Origin: Malania oleifera
Taxonomy: Eukaryota; Streptophyta; Magnoliopsida; Santalales; Ximeniaceae
Assembly (NCBI RefSeq): GCF_029873635.1
Contig: NC_080419.1
Coordinates: 69,359,823 to 69,423,822, forward strand
Direction: 5' to 3'
DNA: 64,000 nucleotides
Below the pieces are notes generated by a model. That model did not search any database, was not told the origin of the DNA, and saw nothing but the letters and a program-made list of their open reading frames with translations. Made by a program: the position numbers and the translations under genes. Shown here piece after piece: positions 34,902-46,184 of the stretch. Positions within the stretch are counted from its first letter, which is position 1. Each line of letters begins with the position of its first letter.

Positions 34902-35172
34902 AGTTGCCACTTTGCCAAAAAACTTAAATTGTAAATTTGTAGGCTATCAATGAGTATTATGCCTCAACACTCCCCACCACAAGCAGCCCGATTACATGTG
35001 GAAAGATAAGGAAATGATAAACACCATCCATTATGGGGAATTAGCCCATTTTAACAATCACACAACAAATGTTGACAACAAGATTAGAACCCACCATCTT
35101 CTTGCGACTATGATTCTGATACCATTTGAAACAATCACTTAACTAATAGTTTAAGTTGTTAGGTTGTGGGTT

Positions 35173-35176
<4 letters not shown>
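34902..35176 (-). mobile_element. TRIM-like LTR retrotransposon remnant
   Basis: On the minus strand a primer-binding site TGGTATCAGAATCA (plus 35111-35124) is followed by only about 130 bp. A purine tract GTGGTGGGGAG (34970-34980) and an LTR start TGTTGAGGC (ending 34969) come next. Such a tiny internal region is typical of TRIM-type non-autonomous elements. The upstream LTR (from 35125) is interrupted by (AT)n DNA and the downstream LTR is cut by the Tat/Ogre LTR. Confidence 0.55.

Positions 35177-35234
<58 letters not shown>
35177..35234. repeat. (AT)n microsatellite
   Basis: About 58 bp of uninterrupted AT dinucleotides. Confidence 0.95.
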
Positions 35235-35236
<2 letters not shown>

Positions 35237-35365
35237 TGCTTTAAAAGAACCCTATGCACTAACTGTTGCGTCTAAGCATATGTTGTTACTACTATATATA
35301 TCATGTCTTAAAAGAACCTTATGCATTGAGTGTTGCGTCTAAGCAGATGTTGTTACTACTAAATC
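35233..35365 (+). repeat. Tandem duplication of a ~64-bp unit
   Basis: Two copies, starting about 35233 and 35302, both contain TTAAAAGAACC, GTTGCGTCTAAGCA and ATGTTGTTACTACTA, and differ at a few bases. Confidence 0.85.
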
Positions 35366-36192
35366 CAATCGAAGCCAAGTTCCATTTGATGAAACAAAGG
35401 ACAAAGGATCTTCCATTACATTAACAACATAATTCAAATATTAGTCTCCATAAATCTTCCACAAGCACATACATAAGTTGTCAAGAACATGATATGTATG
35501 CATTTGTTTTTGTGACTTAAAGTAAATATATCACAATAAGAATATCTTTCAGTAGCAACTCATTAGTTGTGCATAATTAAAGGGATCCAAGCTTAATTAT
35601 CCATCTCCACCTTGCTGCAAAGTCAATCCAATTTGATTTTCATGCAAAGCGTCCAGTTTGATTTTCAATGCCAACATCTTCGATCAAATGTAAAGCAAGA
35701 AAAAAACATAAATCTTATTTTTGTTATGTCCAAGTCAGGTTTCTTAGTTAATTAAGTTCTAGCCAAGTAAAAGTGTTTTAATAGACTACCCAAAACTTAA
35801 ATCTATTGGGTCTAGAGTTTAGTTATGTATATAAGCATCCCTCTTCCACTTCATTTTTTCAAAATTCTCCATGGCAACACCTCCATAAGAATATTATGAT
35901 GGTAGAGTTAAACTAACTAAACATCTTCTCTTGCACATATGACACATTGAAAAGACTTAATATTATCAATTTGAAGAACTCTAAAAATTTAATATTCTCA
36001 GTAACACAATAATATGTAAACAGTCTATTTTATATTTGTACTTCATAGAAACAATTATCATGGCAACGTTAAATTGCTACTTGATTACAATTAACGAGGA
36101 GTTAGGACTAGCAGTGCTACTGAATCTCAAAATAGAACACGCAAAATGTTGCATCTTAATTTCTTGACTCTATTTTCAGCCATCTCCATGAA
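35366..36192. other. Intergenic region 3' of the B3 gene
   Basis: AT-rich unique-looking DNA. A promoter-like run on the plus strand (TATATAAG near 35828, then an ATG in the context CCATGGCAACACC near 35870) opens only a five-codon frame, so no gene is called. Nothing else is recognised. Confidence 0.4.
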
Positions 36193-36951
36193 TCAAAACC
36201 TAAACAAAGCAAAGCAGAGTTGCCGATCGCGGCGAAAAGACCAAAGCTGAATTTCGTCATCTCTCCTAAGCATGTGATCCGTGACAACCTTATTCCAGGC
36301 GGAGACCAGCACGTAGGAGGAGCTTGTCTTCCCATTCCCCTTCTTCATATCCCACCTCTTCAAATTCACAGATACAAACTCACCCAGCACCGGGTGAACA
36401 ATCATCGGCACCTCCATCCCCTTCAATTTCTTCCCGTCGTGGGAGCGTTCGAAGAGACTCTGCTTCTCTTGTGCCGTCAGGAACTCCGCCCTCGCCTGCC
36501 GGAAGGGTATGGAGAGGCGGTTGTGATTGGGATTAACGTCCGTCTCGGAAAGCCTCTTCCGAATGACCAGAACCATGTCGGTGCCGCTGATTCTTGATAT
36601 GTAATTTCTCAAATAATACGGCTTCCCAATCGCATTTGAATGCACAGACGAAGGGTTAATTTGACGCAGGGCAGTCGGGTTGCTGGGTTCACCCTGTTCT
36701 TGATGCCGTCTCTGTTTCTTTTTCCAGCCTTGCTCTGTTTCGAGTCTGCAACTGCTCTGCGTCTGGTGGGATGAAGAAGCAATACTGGGATCACTGACAC
36801 AGCAAGGAAAGGGAGCAGGTCGCTTGAGGGACTTCTCGCGGACGACGGACGCGAGTCTGGCCACCGCTAGAAGCATCTCAAAAGGGTTCGTCGGAATATC
36901 GAAGCCGACAAAGTTTTCAGCACTGAGAAGCCTTAATTCCTTCTTCTCCAT
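36193..36951 (-). CDS. B3-domain protein, DUF313/At2g31720-like family
   Basis: Intact 252-residue single-exon frame. The C-terminal half (about residues 120-250) is a plant B3 DNA-binding-type domain of the DUF313 group: KRLSETDVNPNHNRLSIPF (132-150), EFLTAQEK (156-163), an EFVSVNLKRWDM segment (191-202), SSYVLVSAWNKVV (211-223) and the family-typical IQLWSFRRD...LCFALF ending (234-250). The N-terminal half (1-110) has a conserved-looking NPFEMLLAVARLASVV helix, then a Ser/Gln/Lys-rich linker with a basic patch KKKQRRHQ (77-84), a possible nuclear localisation signal. Members of this family are presumed nuclear transcription-related proteins; the target is unknown. GC content is clearly higher than in the surrounding DNA, as for real coding sequence. 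It is the only host gene in the window, isolated among transposons. Family is confident, specific function unknown. Confidence 0.88.
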   Translation of the reverse strand: MEKKELRLLSAENFVGFDIPTNPFEMLLAVARLASVVREKSLKRPAPFPCCVSDPSIASSSHQTQSSCRLETEQGWKKKQRRHQEQGEPSNPTALRQINPSSVHSNAIGKPYYLRNYISRISGTDMVLVIRKRLSETDVNPNHNRLSIPFRQARAEFLTAQEKQSLFERSHDGKKLKGMEVPMIVHPVLGEFVSVNLKRWDMKKGNGKTSSSYVLVSAWNKVVTDHMLRRDDEIQLWSFRRDRQLCFALFRF

Positions 36952-37001
36952 AGCCCTGCTTCTTCTTGTGTTACTTTCACTTTGAATTAATTCAAAAAGC
37001 A

Positions 37002-37009
37002 GAGTTTAT
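37002..37009 (-). promoter_or_regulatory. Candidate TATA box of the B3 gene
   Basis: The minus strand reads CTATAAACTC about 50 bp upstream of the ATG at 36951. That would give a 5' leader of roughly 20-30 nt, short but plausible. Confidence 0.5.
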
Positions 37010-37140
37010 AGTCGGTCAGTTTCTACGTCCGGCCGGGAGCGCCCGGAGAGAGAATTTACTAGCCGTTATGCATTTTACCCTTGAAGCCGGTGTAGTAACC
37101 TCGGAGGTGCCCGGGGAAAGTGTATATACATATAAATACA

Positions 37141-37367
37141 AATGAAATGCTAATTAAAGATTTTAATCATAAATTTTTAGTTAAAATTTAGTTATATATT
37201 GATTAGTAAATAATTAAAATTTAATTATAAAATATTAAAACTGAAATTAAAATATTATTTAAAGTTATAATTTATTTAGAAATATTAAAAATGTTTATTA
37301 CAAAGATTAACTAGAAAATTTAAATTAATTTTAAATTATACAATATTTAAATTTTCTATTAAAAGTG

Positions 37368-37405
<38 letters not shown>

Positions 37406-37632
37406 GAAATGCTAATTAAAGATTTTAATGATAAATTTTTAGTTAAAATTTAGTTAATTATTGATTAGTAAATAATTAAAATTTTAATTATAAATATTAA
37501 AATTGAAATTAAAATATTATTTAAAGTTAAAATTTATTTAGAAATATTAAAAATGTTATTACAAAGATTAACTAGAAAATTTTAATTAATTTTAAATTGT
37601 ACAATATTTAAATTTTCTATTAAAAGTGTTAC

Positions 37633-37663
<31 letters not shown>

Positions 37664-37890
37664 GCTAATTAAAGATTTTAATGATAAATTTTTAGTTGAA
37701 ATTTAGTTAATTATTGATTAGTGAATAATTAAAATTTTAATTATAAAATATTAAAATTGAAATTAAAATATTATTTAAATTTAAAATTTATTTAGAAATA
37801 TTAAAAATGTTTATTACAAAGATTAACTGGAAAATTTTAATTAATTTTAAATTATACAATATTTAAATTTTTTAATACAATTAATATTTT
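37141..37890. repeat. AT-rich minisatellite, three ~258-bp units
   Basis: Units start with ATGAAATGCTAATTAAAGAT at about 37141, 37403 and 37656 (spacing 262 and 253 bp). Each contains TTATTTAAAGTT(A)AAATTTATTTAG. The first two end in AAAAGTGTTA followed by a (TA)n run of different length, and the third diverges in its last bases. Confidence 0.92.
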
Positions 37891-38426
37891 AATTGAAAAT
37901 TTTAATTTATTAAATAAAAAGAACATTATTATTGTTTTATAGAAATTTAATATTATAGTTCACATGTAGAGCGTATATTGTCTCAATTATTTCAAATAAT
38001 CGATTATTAAGTGTTAAATGTCTTAAATTTATAATTTTTGAAGATTTTAAGATGTAAATTTAATTAAGTACATATTCTTAATAGGTTTTTATATTGAAAA
38101 AATACAGTCATTCTTCATATATTTGATACACATATGTGAAGGGTATATGGTCATTATTTAAAAATACCTATCACGATTTCCATGTTGATGGGAATCTTGT
38201 ATACATTTTTGAGAATTTTACAACGTGAACCAAACATAAATTTTCCCATTAGGCTGACATCTTATTCCCCGTTCCATGAAAATATTTTTTATCCCATGAG
38301 CCAGACGCCCCTAATCTAAAGGTCATAAGATAAATAAAAATAAGATAGAATATATGAAATATAATTTCAATCATGGTAAGAGAAATATCGGAGAAATGCT
38401 ACTAGATTTGCATACCTTGCTTTGTT
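37891..38426. other. AT-rich DNA, no feature
   Basis: Very AT-rich sequence between the minisatellite and the Copia fragment. No reading frame, repeat or regulatory motif can be supported. Confidence 0.5.
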
Positions 38427-38780
38427 ATGGTAGCACAGGGAGAAATTGAAGAAGATGTTATATATAAAGTTAAAGCAGCAGGGATGAAAAATGTTTTAGG
38501 TTTGCTGTGTGATTGTAGATTACACTTAAGACAAAAAGAAATGTTTTATATTATAGCAATAGAACCATCTATGCTATATCAGATGGATGTGAAAATAACA
38601 TTTTTAAATGAGGATCTTGAAGAAGATGTATACATGAAAGAACCTGAAGGATTTTGTTCTAATCAAGACAATAATTTGGTTTGCAAATTAAAGAAGTCAA
38701 TATATGGACTTTTAGCAAGCCTCTCGACAATGGTATCTAAAATTTCATGATGTTAGTACTTCATTTGAATCTGATTCGAA
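38427..38780 (+). pseudogene. Copia reverse-transcriptase fragment (Tork/Tnt1-like)
   Basis: The translation contains MDVKITFLNEDLEEDVYMKE followed by PEGF and VCKLKKSIYGL, the classic Copia RT N-terminal block (MDVKTAFLNGxLEExVYMxQPEGF in relatives). A frameshift at about 38715 moves the reading into the frame giving QASRQWYLKFHDVSTSFE. Only about 110 residues of RT remain; the catalytic YVDD and all other domains are gone. Orientation and motif style suggest a Tork/Tnt1-94-type element, but the lineage is a guess. Confidence 0.85.
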
Positions 38781-38845
38781 ATGAAAGATTTGAATCTGAT
38801 TTCAAATGGAAGATTTGAATCTGATTTGAAATTCAAATGAGAGAT
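38767..38845 (+). repeat. 25-bp tandem repeat, three units
   Basis: Units beginning GAATCTGATT at 38767, 38792 and 38817, with an exact 25-bp period. The array starts where RT similarity ends. Confidence 0.9.
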
Positions 38846-39230
38846 TTTGAAAACTCACAATCCCTTGATGGTAGGAAATGTGAGAGGAAATCTCTCAGTT
38901 GATGGGGTCTTGACGAGTCTATAAATAGGGCCTGTGATTAACCATTAAGTCATACATTGACTTACAGTGATATAGAACTGGCCAAAAATCCTATTCTTTC
39001 TACTCTTCTGAAACACAGTAAGAGTAAAGATAATTCTCAAATCTCTTTCTCTATTTCTCGTAGCTCTCTTTCTTATTTCAGATTCCTTTCTTGAAGACTT
39101 GAGCAGTTATGGCTGGAGGTTAGATCACTGTTCTCTTCCGCTTGTAAACAGTTGTTGCTTTGTAGTTTCTAAAATTATGCTTTCAATCCAAACCAATTTT
39201 CACACCACCACAATAAATCTTCTACTTAAA
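38767..39230 (+). repeat. LTR-like promoter segment (Copia)
   Basis: Contains TATAAATA at 38920-38927 in the context AGTCTATAAATAGGGCC and a downstream CTTGTAAACAGTTGTTGCTTTG block reminiscent of Copia LTR R/U5. No clear TG...CA ends or target-site duplication are visible, so it is a fragment. It directly follows the RT remnant in the same orientation. Confidence 0.45.
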
Positions 39231-40130
39231 TTTTGATTTAGTGCATGTAACAAGTTTTATTTATATAAACCCATCACCCAAAACTAATTGGGCATATACT
39301 ATTGTGCAACTATGAAGGTATTAAGCATATACAAATATGCTTTATGCAAATAATATACACATCATAAACATACATATATGAATTTGGTTTCAATGATCAC
39401 CTGTTCATGAACAGTATTCACTTGAAGGCTCTCCAAGCCTTTCCTACTAGTCCCACTTCTTTGAATGGCTAGAAGTAGAGACCTCCAAATAAATATCACA
39501 ATTTCAAGCTATTGGGTCATCCCATTGGAGACGAGGACTCTTTCCATTCTTCTCTCACCCAAAGTAGAGTAGAAAGAAGCCCAAAATTTATAAAGCAAAT
39601 AATCTAAACAAATTGCAACTGATCCACTTATAGAATCCTTGATAACAAATAACTACAAATAAAATTTCTAGGTCTTACTCCCAATTGTGGTAACAAAGTT
39701 GGCAAACCAAATTTAAGAAACTATATATGTTCCAAATTATGTCCCCCCAAAAAGAAAGAAAATTAAAACAATCCATTTAACTCTAAGCATCACATTCCTA
39801 ACAAATAGTCATCAACCGTTTCAAACTGTGATCTCCTTACCCTTTAGCGATACTACAAACCAAAAGGCAACAGGTATTAAAATCCATTTCAATGAATCAA
39901 AAGTAAATACAAATATAAACTACATACTAAAACTCTATAGCAATAAAAATCCAATTCAAACGTCTTAAAAAATTTTGCAATTTCTAAGGTTGGATTCACA
40001 AACTACATATTAATACTCCATAGCAATAAAACCTTGAAAAGATATCATTAAGAAAAAACTGGACAAACAGTATGGCAACAAAAACAATTCCTCCCTATGG
40101 GAAGAGTGTCAAAAGTAGGTCACAGTGGAC
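39231..40130. other. No recognised feature
   Basis: AT-rich, non-coding on both strands. No similarity to other parts of the window was noticed. Confidence 0.45.
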
Positions 40131-42137
40131 TTAGGATTGAACTAAGACTGGCTGAGAAAACCAGCAACGGTTTTCTCTACAGAGGTAAAATAAAGAAAAG
40201 ATCATGCGAGTGTTTCAAATGAAATAAAAAATTCTTCTTCCTTCTTTTTTCGAAAACCTACGTTTCCCCTCTCTATTTTCTTTGATTCCCACTTCCTTAA
40301 GGCTTATTTTGACGATCCAGAACCACTATAAGGTTTGGGGGATCATTCTCTATAAAGCTATCGGAGTAGATCATTGATTTGGGGTTTTGAGACATTATCC
40401 CAAAATCAGGGTAAATGAGATATTTTAAAGTTTTATTGTTAGATTGAAGTATATGGAACCTAGGAAATGTTAAATGAGTGTTGTTTTGAGATTTGAGTTG
40501 ATAAATTAGGGCTTTTGAATTAAGGTTCAGGTGAGCACTGCAAGTATCGTTTCGGGGTTCCTACTGGCGTAGTTAAGGAAATCAGGTGAGGGGAATATAA
40601 TAAATCAGGATTTTTGAGGAAATAACTGGAAAAAAATGCAAACTTTATGTATATATGTATATGATTTTCACGTGGGTTCTGAAAAGCCAACCGTTTAAAT
40701 TTAAATTTCTGAGTCTAGGGTTATGCCACTAGATATTATTTGTGAAAATGCAAAGTTAAAATGACAGATTTTGTGGATAATTATGTAAGAAATTAAATGC
40801 ATATTTTCAGTATATTAATAATGAACGTGGGTTGGCTTATTTTACAGTAAACGTATGAAATATGTTGTAAAATTGTGTGGCATGAGTAAAATGAAGTTTC
40901 TGTGTTGAACTATGATATATGTATGAGATGCAGGAAATACTGGAAATGTATTGAGAATTAAAATGTGATATGATTTATTTTGCATGTGTTTGGTAATGTT
41001 AAATTACAATGTATTGTTTGAGAACTCCGGTGGACTAGAAAAGGGCACAGTACTGTTGCAGATATGTATGGTAGTGCTAGTGCATCCACACGTCTTAGGT
41101 AGAGTGTGGAGACGGGATGTTCGATTGTGTTAGCAAGGGTAGCATCCCCCCTAGATTCTATACCAGTATGGGTGCAGCTAATTAGACCTTTAGACTGGAG
41201 AATGTGGTTGATTTAACTCTGGTGGGCTGACCAGGATTAAATCCAGCCTTCGAGCCACACAACCCGTCATGGGGCGGAAGCATGACTATGATTTTTCACC
41301 AGTATAAAGGGTTATAAACACATAATTGTAAGTTTAACCATGGATAATATGGGAACAACAGATATGGAAATAGCAGGTATGGGAACAACAGATATAAGAA
41401 TAGCAAGCGAAAATGATATGAAAAATAGAATATGTGAAAACAGACATGAATACAGAAATGAGAAATATAATATGTCATGAATGACACAGAGATAACAGCA
41501 TAAAGAGTAATGTAATAAAGTATTATCAGTATTAGATATAATAGTAATACATGTATATGGGGGGGGGGTATACTCTTCGCCTGAGGGCTTGCTGAGAAAG
41601 GCGAGTGCCTTGATAGGTATCAGATGTAGTTGTGGGCTGCATAACGTATTAGGGTAGAGGGAAGCTATTTGTATGGGCTGGTAATCTTCTCTATTCTCGA
41701 GAGCTTCTACCAGTAAACCTTTGTGTGAATGTGTGAGTACGAGATAAACTACCACCTAAGGGCTTACTGAGAAAGGTAAGTTCCCTGATATGCTTTAGTT
41801 GTGATCGTAGGTTACATAAAGTATCAGAGCAGAGGGGTGCTACTTGTATGGGCGGGTAATCACCCCTATCCTTAGGAACTCTCGTTGGGAAAATACCTTA
41901 CATGTGTTTGAGAAGGAACAAAGAATGATTTTATAATTGTGGTTTCATTTGAAAAATATGAATATACATATATGTTGTACTTAAATCTCATGATTGTCAC
42001 ATGCTGATTTATTGTATTCCATCCTTACTGAGATATGTCTCACCCAATATAAATTTTATCTTTTAAGGACCTTCGCGTGATTGAGCTTAGTGAGCTCGAG
42101 GCGGGTATAGCATTTTTTATGGAGAGAAAGGTATAAA
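40131..42137 (+). repeat. E-type Gypsy LTR fragment (copy 2)
   Basis: Related to the solo LTR at 29349-32023. Shared blocks are the CTGAGAAAACC...GGTTTTCTC palindrome near 40150, TTTGACGATCCAGAACCAC near 40308, CCCAAAATCAGGGTAA near 40395, the GACCAGG...CAACCCGTCATGGGGCGGAAGCATGAC block near 41230 and the CTCACCCAATATAAATTTTATC block near 42040. It contains the same diverged pair of 175-bp units (41580 and 41756) as copy 1. The left end is unclear. The right end is cut by the minus Tekay LTR at 42138. From about 41337 it is the homologue of 19067-19865. Confidence 0.65.
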
Positions 42138-42314
42138 TGTAATGACCCAAAAATGCATTTAATTTTTTTAATATACCCTGTAATATATCAGATACCCGTG
42201 ATCAATCCTAATGGAATACACCTATGAAACGGAAAATATAAAACTGTATAACTATAATTACAATACCAGAATTTTGTATTTTTTCGAATATATATATATA
42301 TATATATATATATA

Positions 42315-42352
<38 letters not shown>

Positions 42353-42727
42353 CATAAATACAAAACCCCCAACAACAACTACCAAAACTCTTGAAATCTA
42401 CCCAAAAATGCATCTCTTTGAAAACACTAAACCTATAGATAGGGTAGTGCAAACAACCTCTCTATCTTCGAGTCTGATCTACTCGTCTAGATGGATCACC
42501 TGAAAAATGTTAAGCTACTGAAATAAGACAACTCTCCATATGACAAAATATGCTATTACTAGAGTGAGGCAACTGAGTTTACATGAATAATATACTGATA
42601 AGTAACTGAAACTGGGGTAACATGTAAAATAAAATAATGTGTAACTCACACTTATGTGGTTTAAAATACAACTGTTACTGAACTTACTATTTGATTATAC
42701 TTATATAATTTATATGTCAGTTTGCAG

Positions 42728-42763
<36 letters not shown>

Positions 42764-44477
42764 CTGTAAAAACTTCCCTGAATGGATGTATGCCATGATT
42801 TAACCCCTCATGACAAGGTTGTACGGCCCGTAGGTAGGACTTAACACTAGTTGGCCTACCAGGATAAGTCATCTGAACCTCTATCATCAGATTGGATGCG
42901 TCAACCTAAATTACTGAGGAGCCTGCAATCCCTCCAAGGCATGGTAACTGATACCTCCAACGTCAAACCGACCACCTCAACCCAGAATACTGGGGAGCCT
43001 GCAATCCCTCCCAAGGCAGGGTTGACTACTCATAAATCCACACACTATCTAAGATATGTGGTTGCACTCTAATCTAAATTAGCTACGGTACTGTGCTTTG
43101 AATACTAATCTGAATATGATCCATCAAGGTCTGATACTGTATAATTCTAATATATATAATTATCTTACTATTTTACCATGATTCTGATATAATTGAAATA
43201 ACCATAACATTGTATAAACTGATCTGAATAAATTGTAACAACTGAATATCTCAGATATCTGAATAATTGAATTATTTGAATGACTGAAATATCTAATTAA
43301 TTGAAACAACTGAATGTTATGGTTCTGAAATCTGTATATCATGGTATTCTGAAAATGCTGCAAAATATAGGTTTCAATATGTATACTATAAATCATGGTA
43401 ATTTGAAAACTGTATAAACTCTATACAGATCTAATATTAACTCATGCCACACAACTAAATAAATGAAAACTCCTATACTGAAATCTGTATTTACTGATAA
43501 TAAAAGTAATTTATAATATGTAGAATTTTCCCTGAAACATATATATTTTACTGATAAAATTCCTAAAATTACTAGCATAACATATTTCCCTTACCTAACT
43601 GGCTAGGAGATCTGACTTCAATTTTATTCCTACGTCCACAGCGCACCAAACACAAAATCCTGAAATATATATGTATATTTTCCTAATTCAGTCAACTCAA
43701 ACTTAGAATAATAACTATACTCATATTTTTCCCAGCCTCACATATCCATAAAATTTTAAACTATTAATTTATTTATCAACATGACCAGAGTTCTTGGGAG
43801 AATACCTACTGGAATCCTTAACCCATGCCTGCGATGTTTGGAAACCCAAACCCTGAAATTACAACACCATAGTTCAATCAACTAAAACACCTGTATATCT
43901 TAATCTAATACAAAATATGGATTCAGAAAAACCTAAGAACTATAAAAACCCTACTTACCTTAATTTTAGGATAGTGTCTAAACTTCTCAAACTAAAATTT
44001 CGCTCTGGCTAAGTTGTAGAGAATCTCCCCAAGATCATCGTGGTAGCTTCTCATCATCGAACCAGGGAGAAATGGGGCCAGAATCTTAAAGAGAAGGTAA
44101 AGAACCCGAATTCTGGAGAGAGAAAGGTGGGACAAATTGATTTTCTCGCCAAAATCCGTCTTTTTGCATATTTATAGGTCGCTGGCCATGTGGCTTCGTC
44201 GACAAACCACGTCTACTCGTTGATGAACCAAAGAAGGTAGTTCATCGACGAGGGTGAAAAGCTCGTCAACGAGCTGATGGGTTTAAATTACCCCCTCTCG
44301 GTTTCTCTTTGTCAACGAGATACTGAAACTCGTCCACAAACACTGCATGGGAGTTTGTCAACGAAGCCAAGGCATTCGTCAACAAAGCCAGGGCATTCGT
44401 TAACGAACCCTGCTTTGATTCTTTTAAATTGTTCATTCTCTATATTATTTAATTATTATAATTTCTGGGTCTTTACA
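42138..44477 (-). repeat. Tekay-like Gypsy 3' LTR, minus orientation (copy 2)
   Basis: Same ends as copy 1 (TGTAATGACCC on the left, GTCTTTACA on the right), 2340 bp. Contains a (TA)n(TG)n compound microsatellite at 42287-42349, (AT)n at about 42733-42761, a TATA box (plus TATTTATA at 44169-44176) and a decayed TCGTCGACGA cluster (about 44193-44405). A polypurine tract follows at 44478-44490. Confidence 0.8.
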
Positions 44478-44759
44478 TTCTCCCCTCCTTATAAAATTTG
44501 GTTCTCGAAATTTATCATTTATGCTATACACCATCCTCTTGAGGAAAAATTTGTTACTTATTTTATTAATTACCCTCACTTATGGCAGAAGAATATCATG
44601 GTTACACTTTAGGGTTCTGGGAGATTACATGAATATACATAAAAGAAAATTCTCCCAAAACCAAAAATGTTATCTATACTATAATCTAATATACAATTTA
44701 TACTTTAATTACTCTACACTGAAATAAAAATACTAATTTTATCTGAATTATTACCCCTG

Positions 44760-46184
44760 ACTACTACTGTTCCCCACCAAACAGATGTGGGTATTGCTGT
44801 CATATCTTCTCTAGCTCTCACGAGGCCTCATCCACTGCATGATTCCTCCACAAGACTTTTACTAGTGGAATTTTCTTAGTGCGCAACTCATATTCTTTTT
44901 AATCTATAATCTGCACTATCGTTTCCTCATATGTTAAAGAATCTCTGAGCTTTATCTCCTCAAATCTGATTACGCGGGAGGAATCTGGGACATATTTCCT
45001 CAGCATGGAAACATGAAATACGTCATATATCCTGGATAGAGCTGGTGGTAAAGTTAGCCTCTAAGCGACTGGAGTCACTCTCTTAAGTATCTCAAATGGG
45101 CCAATAAATCTAAGGAGAAAGTGGGCCGTTTTCATCAGCCGGTCTACAATTACCCAAATAGCATTCTGACCATGTAGCTCCAGTAGTAACTCTGTAACAA
45201 AATCTATGGATATATGGTCCTACTTCCAATCAAGGATGTAGAGTGGCTACAACTGTCCTGCCGGCCTCTAGTGCTCAGCCTTTACTTGCTAGCACATCAA
45301 AGACTACTCCACAAACTCATCTGTCTCCCTCTTTATGCCACTCCACCAGAATAATTCGCGTAGACCCCGATACATTTTACTGCTTCCTAGATGCACCGTG
45401 TAAAGGGATCTGTGTGCCTCCTCTAGGATAGCTCTCTTAATCTCAACACCTGCAGGTGCACATAATCTAGTACGGAATCGTAGGGCTCCATCATCTGATA
45501 TACTGAACTCCTCCTCCCAACTGTCTTGCACTTTATCTATCAGCTCTACTAATTTTGTGTCATTCCTTTGGGTAGCTTTAATTTTCTCCTGCAAGGTAGG
45601 CTGTAACACCAGACTGGAAATAAATGTGTGGTGACCAACCTATACTAGCTCTACACCAAGCCTCTCTAGGTCCATCTGAATTGGATGCTGAATCTCCACT
45701 ACTGACAATGTTGCCCCCACTGATTTTCGGCTCAGCACATCAGCCACCATATTTTCTTTCCCTGGATGGTAGCTGATAGTGCAATCATAATCTTTAATGA
45801 GCTCCAACCATCTTCTTTGCCTCATATTCATTTCTTTTTAGGTGAAGAAATACTTGAAACTTTTATGGTCAGTGAAGATCTCACATCTTCCCCCATAAAG
45901 ATAGTGCCTCCAGATTTTTAAAGCATACACTACTGCAGCTAACTCTAGATCATGCACAGGGTAGTTCTTTTCATCACTGTATATAACAAATCCATCCTCT
46001 TCTGATGGAATAGATAATATCAGTGCTGTGACCAGTCTATGCTTCAACTCCTAGAAGCTCTACTCACAATCATTGGTCCATTCAAATATTACATCCTTCC
46101 TCGTGAGTCGTGTTAGTGGACCTGATAATCTAGAAAAGCCATCCACAAAATGCCGGTACTGTAGCAACCTTCTTAATTTACTAC
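44760..46184 (-). pseudogene. Tekay-like pol, 3' part only (copy 2)
   Basis: Homologue of 22190-24204. Minus-strand order: RT end, RNase H (45838-46047) with the same internal loss after IYSD, the [18 protein letters not shown] segment and [14 protein letters not shown] (45640-45831). Then come the integrase zinc-finger region with ILEEAHRSLYTVHLGSSKMYRGLRE and FWWSGIKRE (45304-45609) and the chromodomain end near 44770-44900. Most of the integrase core is deleted (junction about 45115), and several stops are present. Non-functional. Confidence 0.8.

Noticed and set aside
36220..36597. 125-residue plus-strand open frame
   Set aside because: It is the shadow of the B3 gene on the opposite strand; no independent features.
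37141..37890. Centromeric satellite
   Set aside because: Only three units, very AT-rich with TA-run ends, and no extended array; a local minisatellite explains it.
42188..42503. Open frames with Thr-His or Cys-Val dipeptide runs
   Set aside because: Translations of (TA)n and (TG)n microsatellites.
44277..44612. 111-residue open frame in the copy 2 Tekay LTR
   Set aside because: It spans the palindrome cluster and polypurine tract antisense to the element; no domain, and not open in copy 1.
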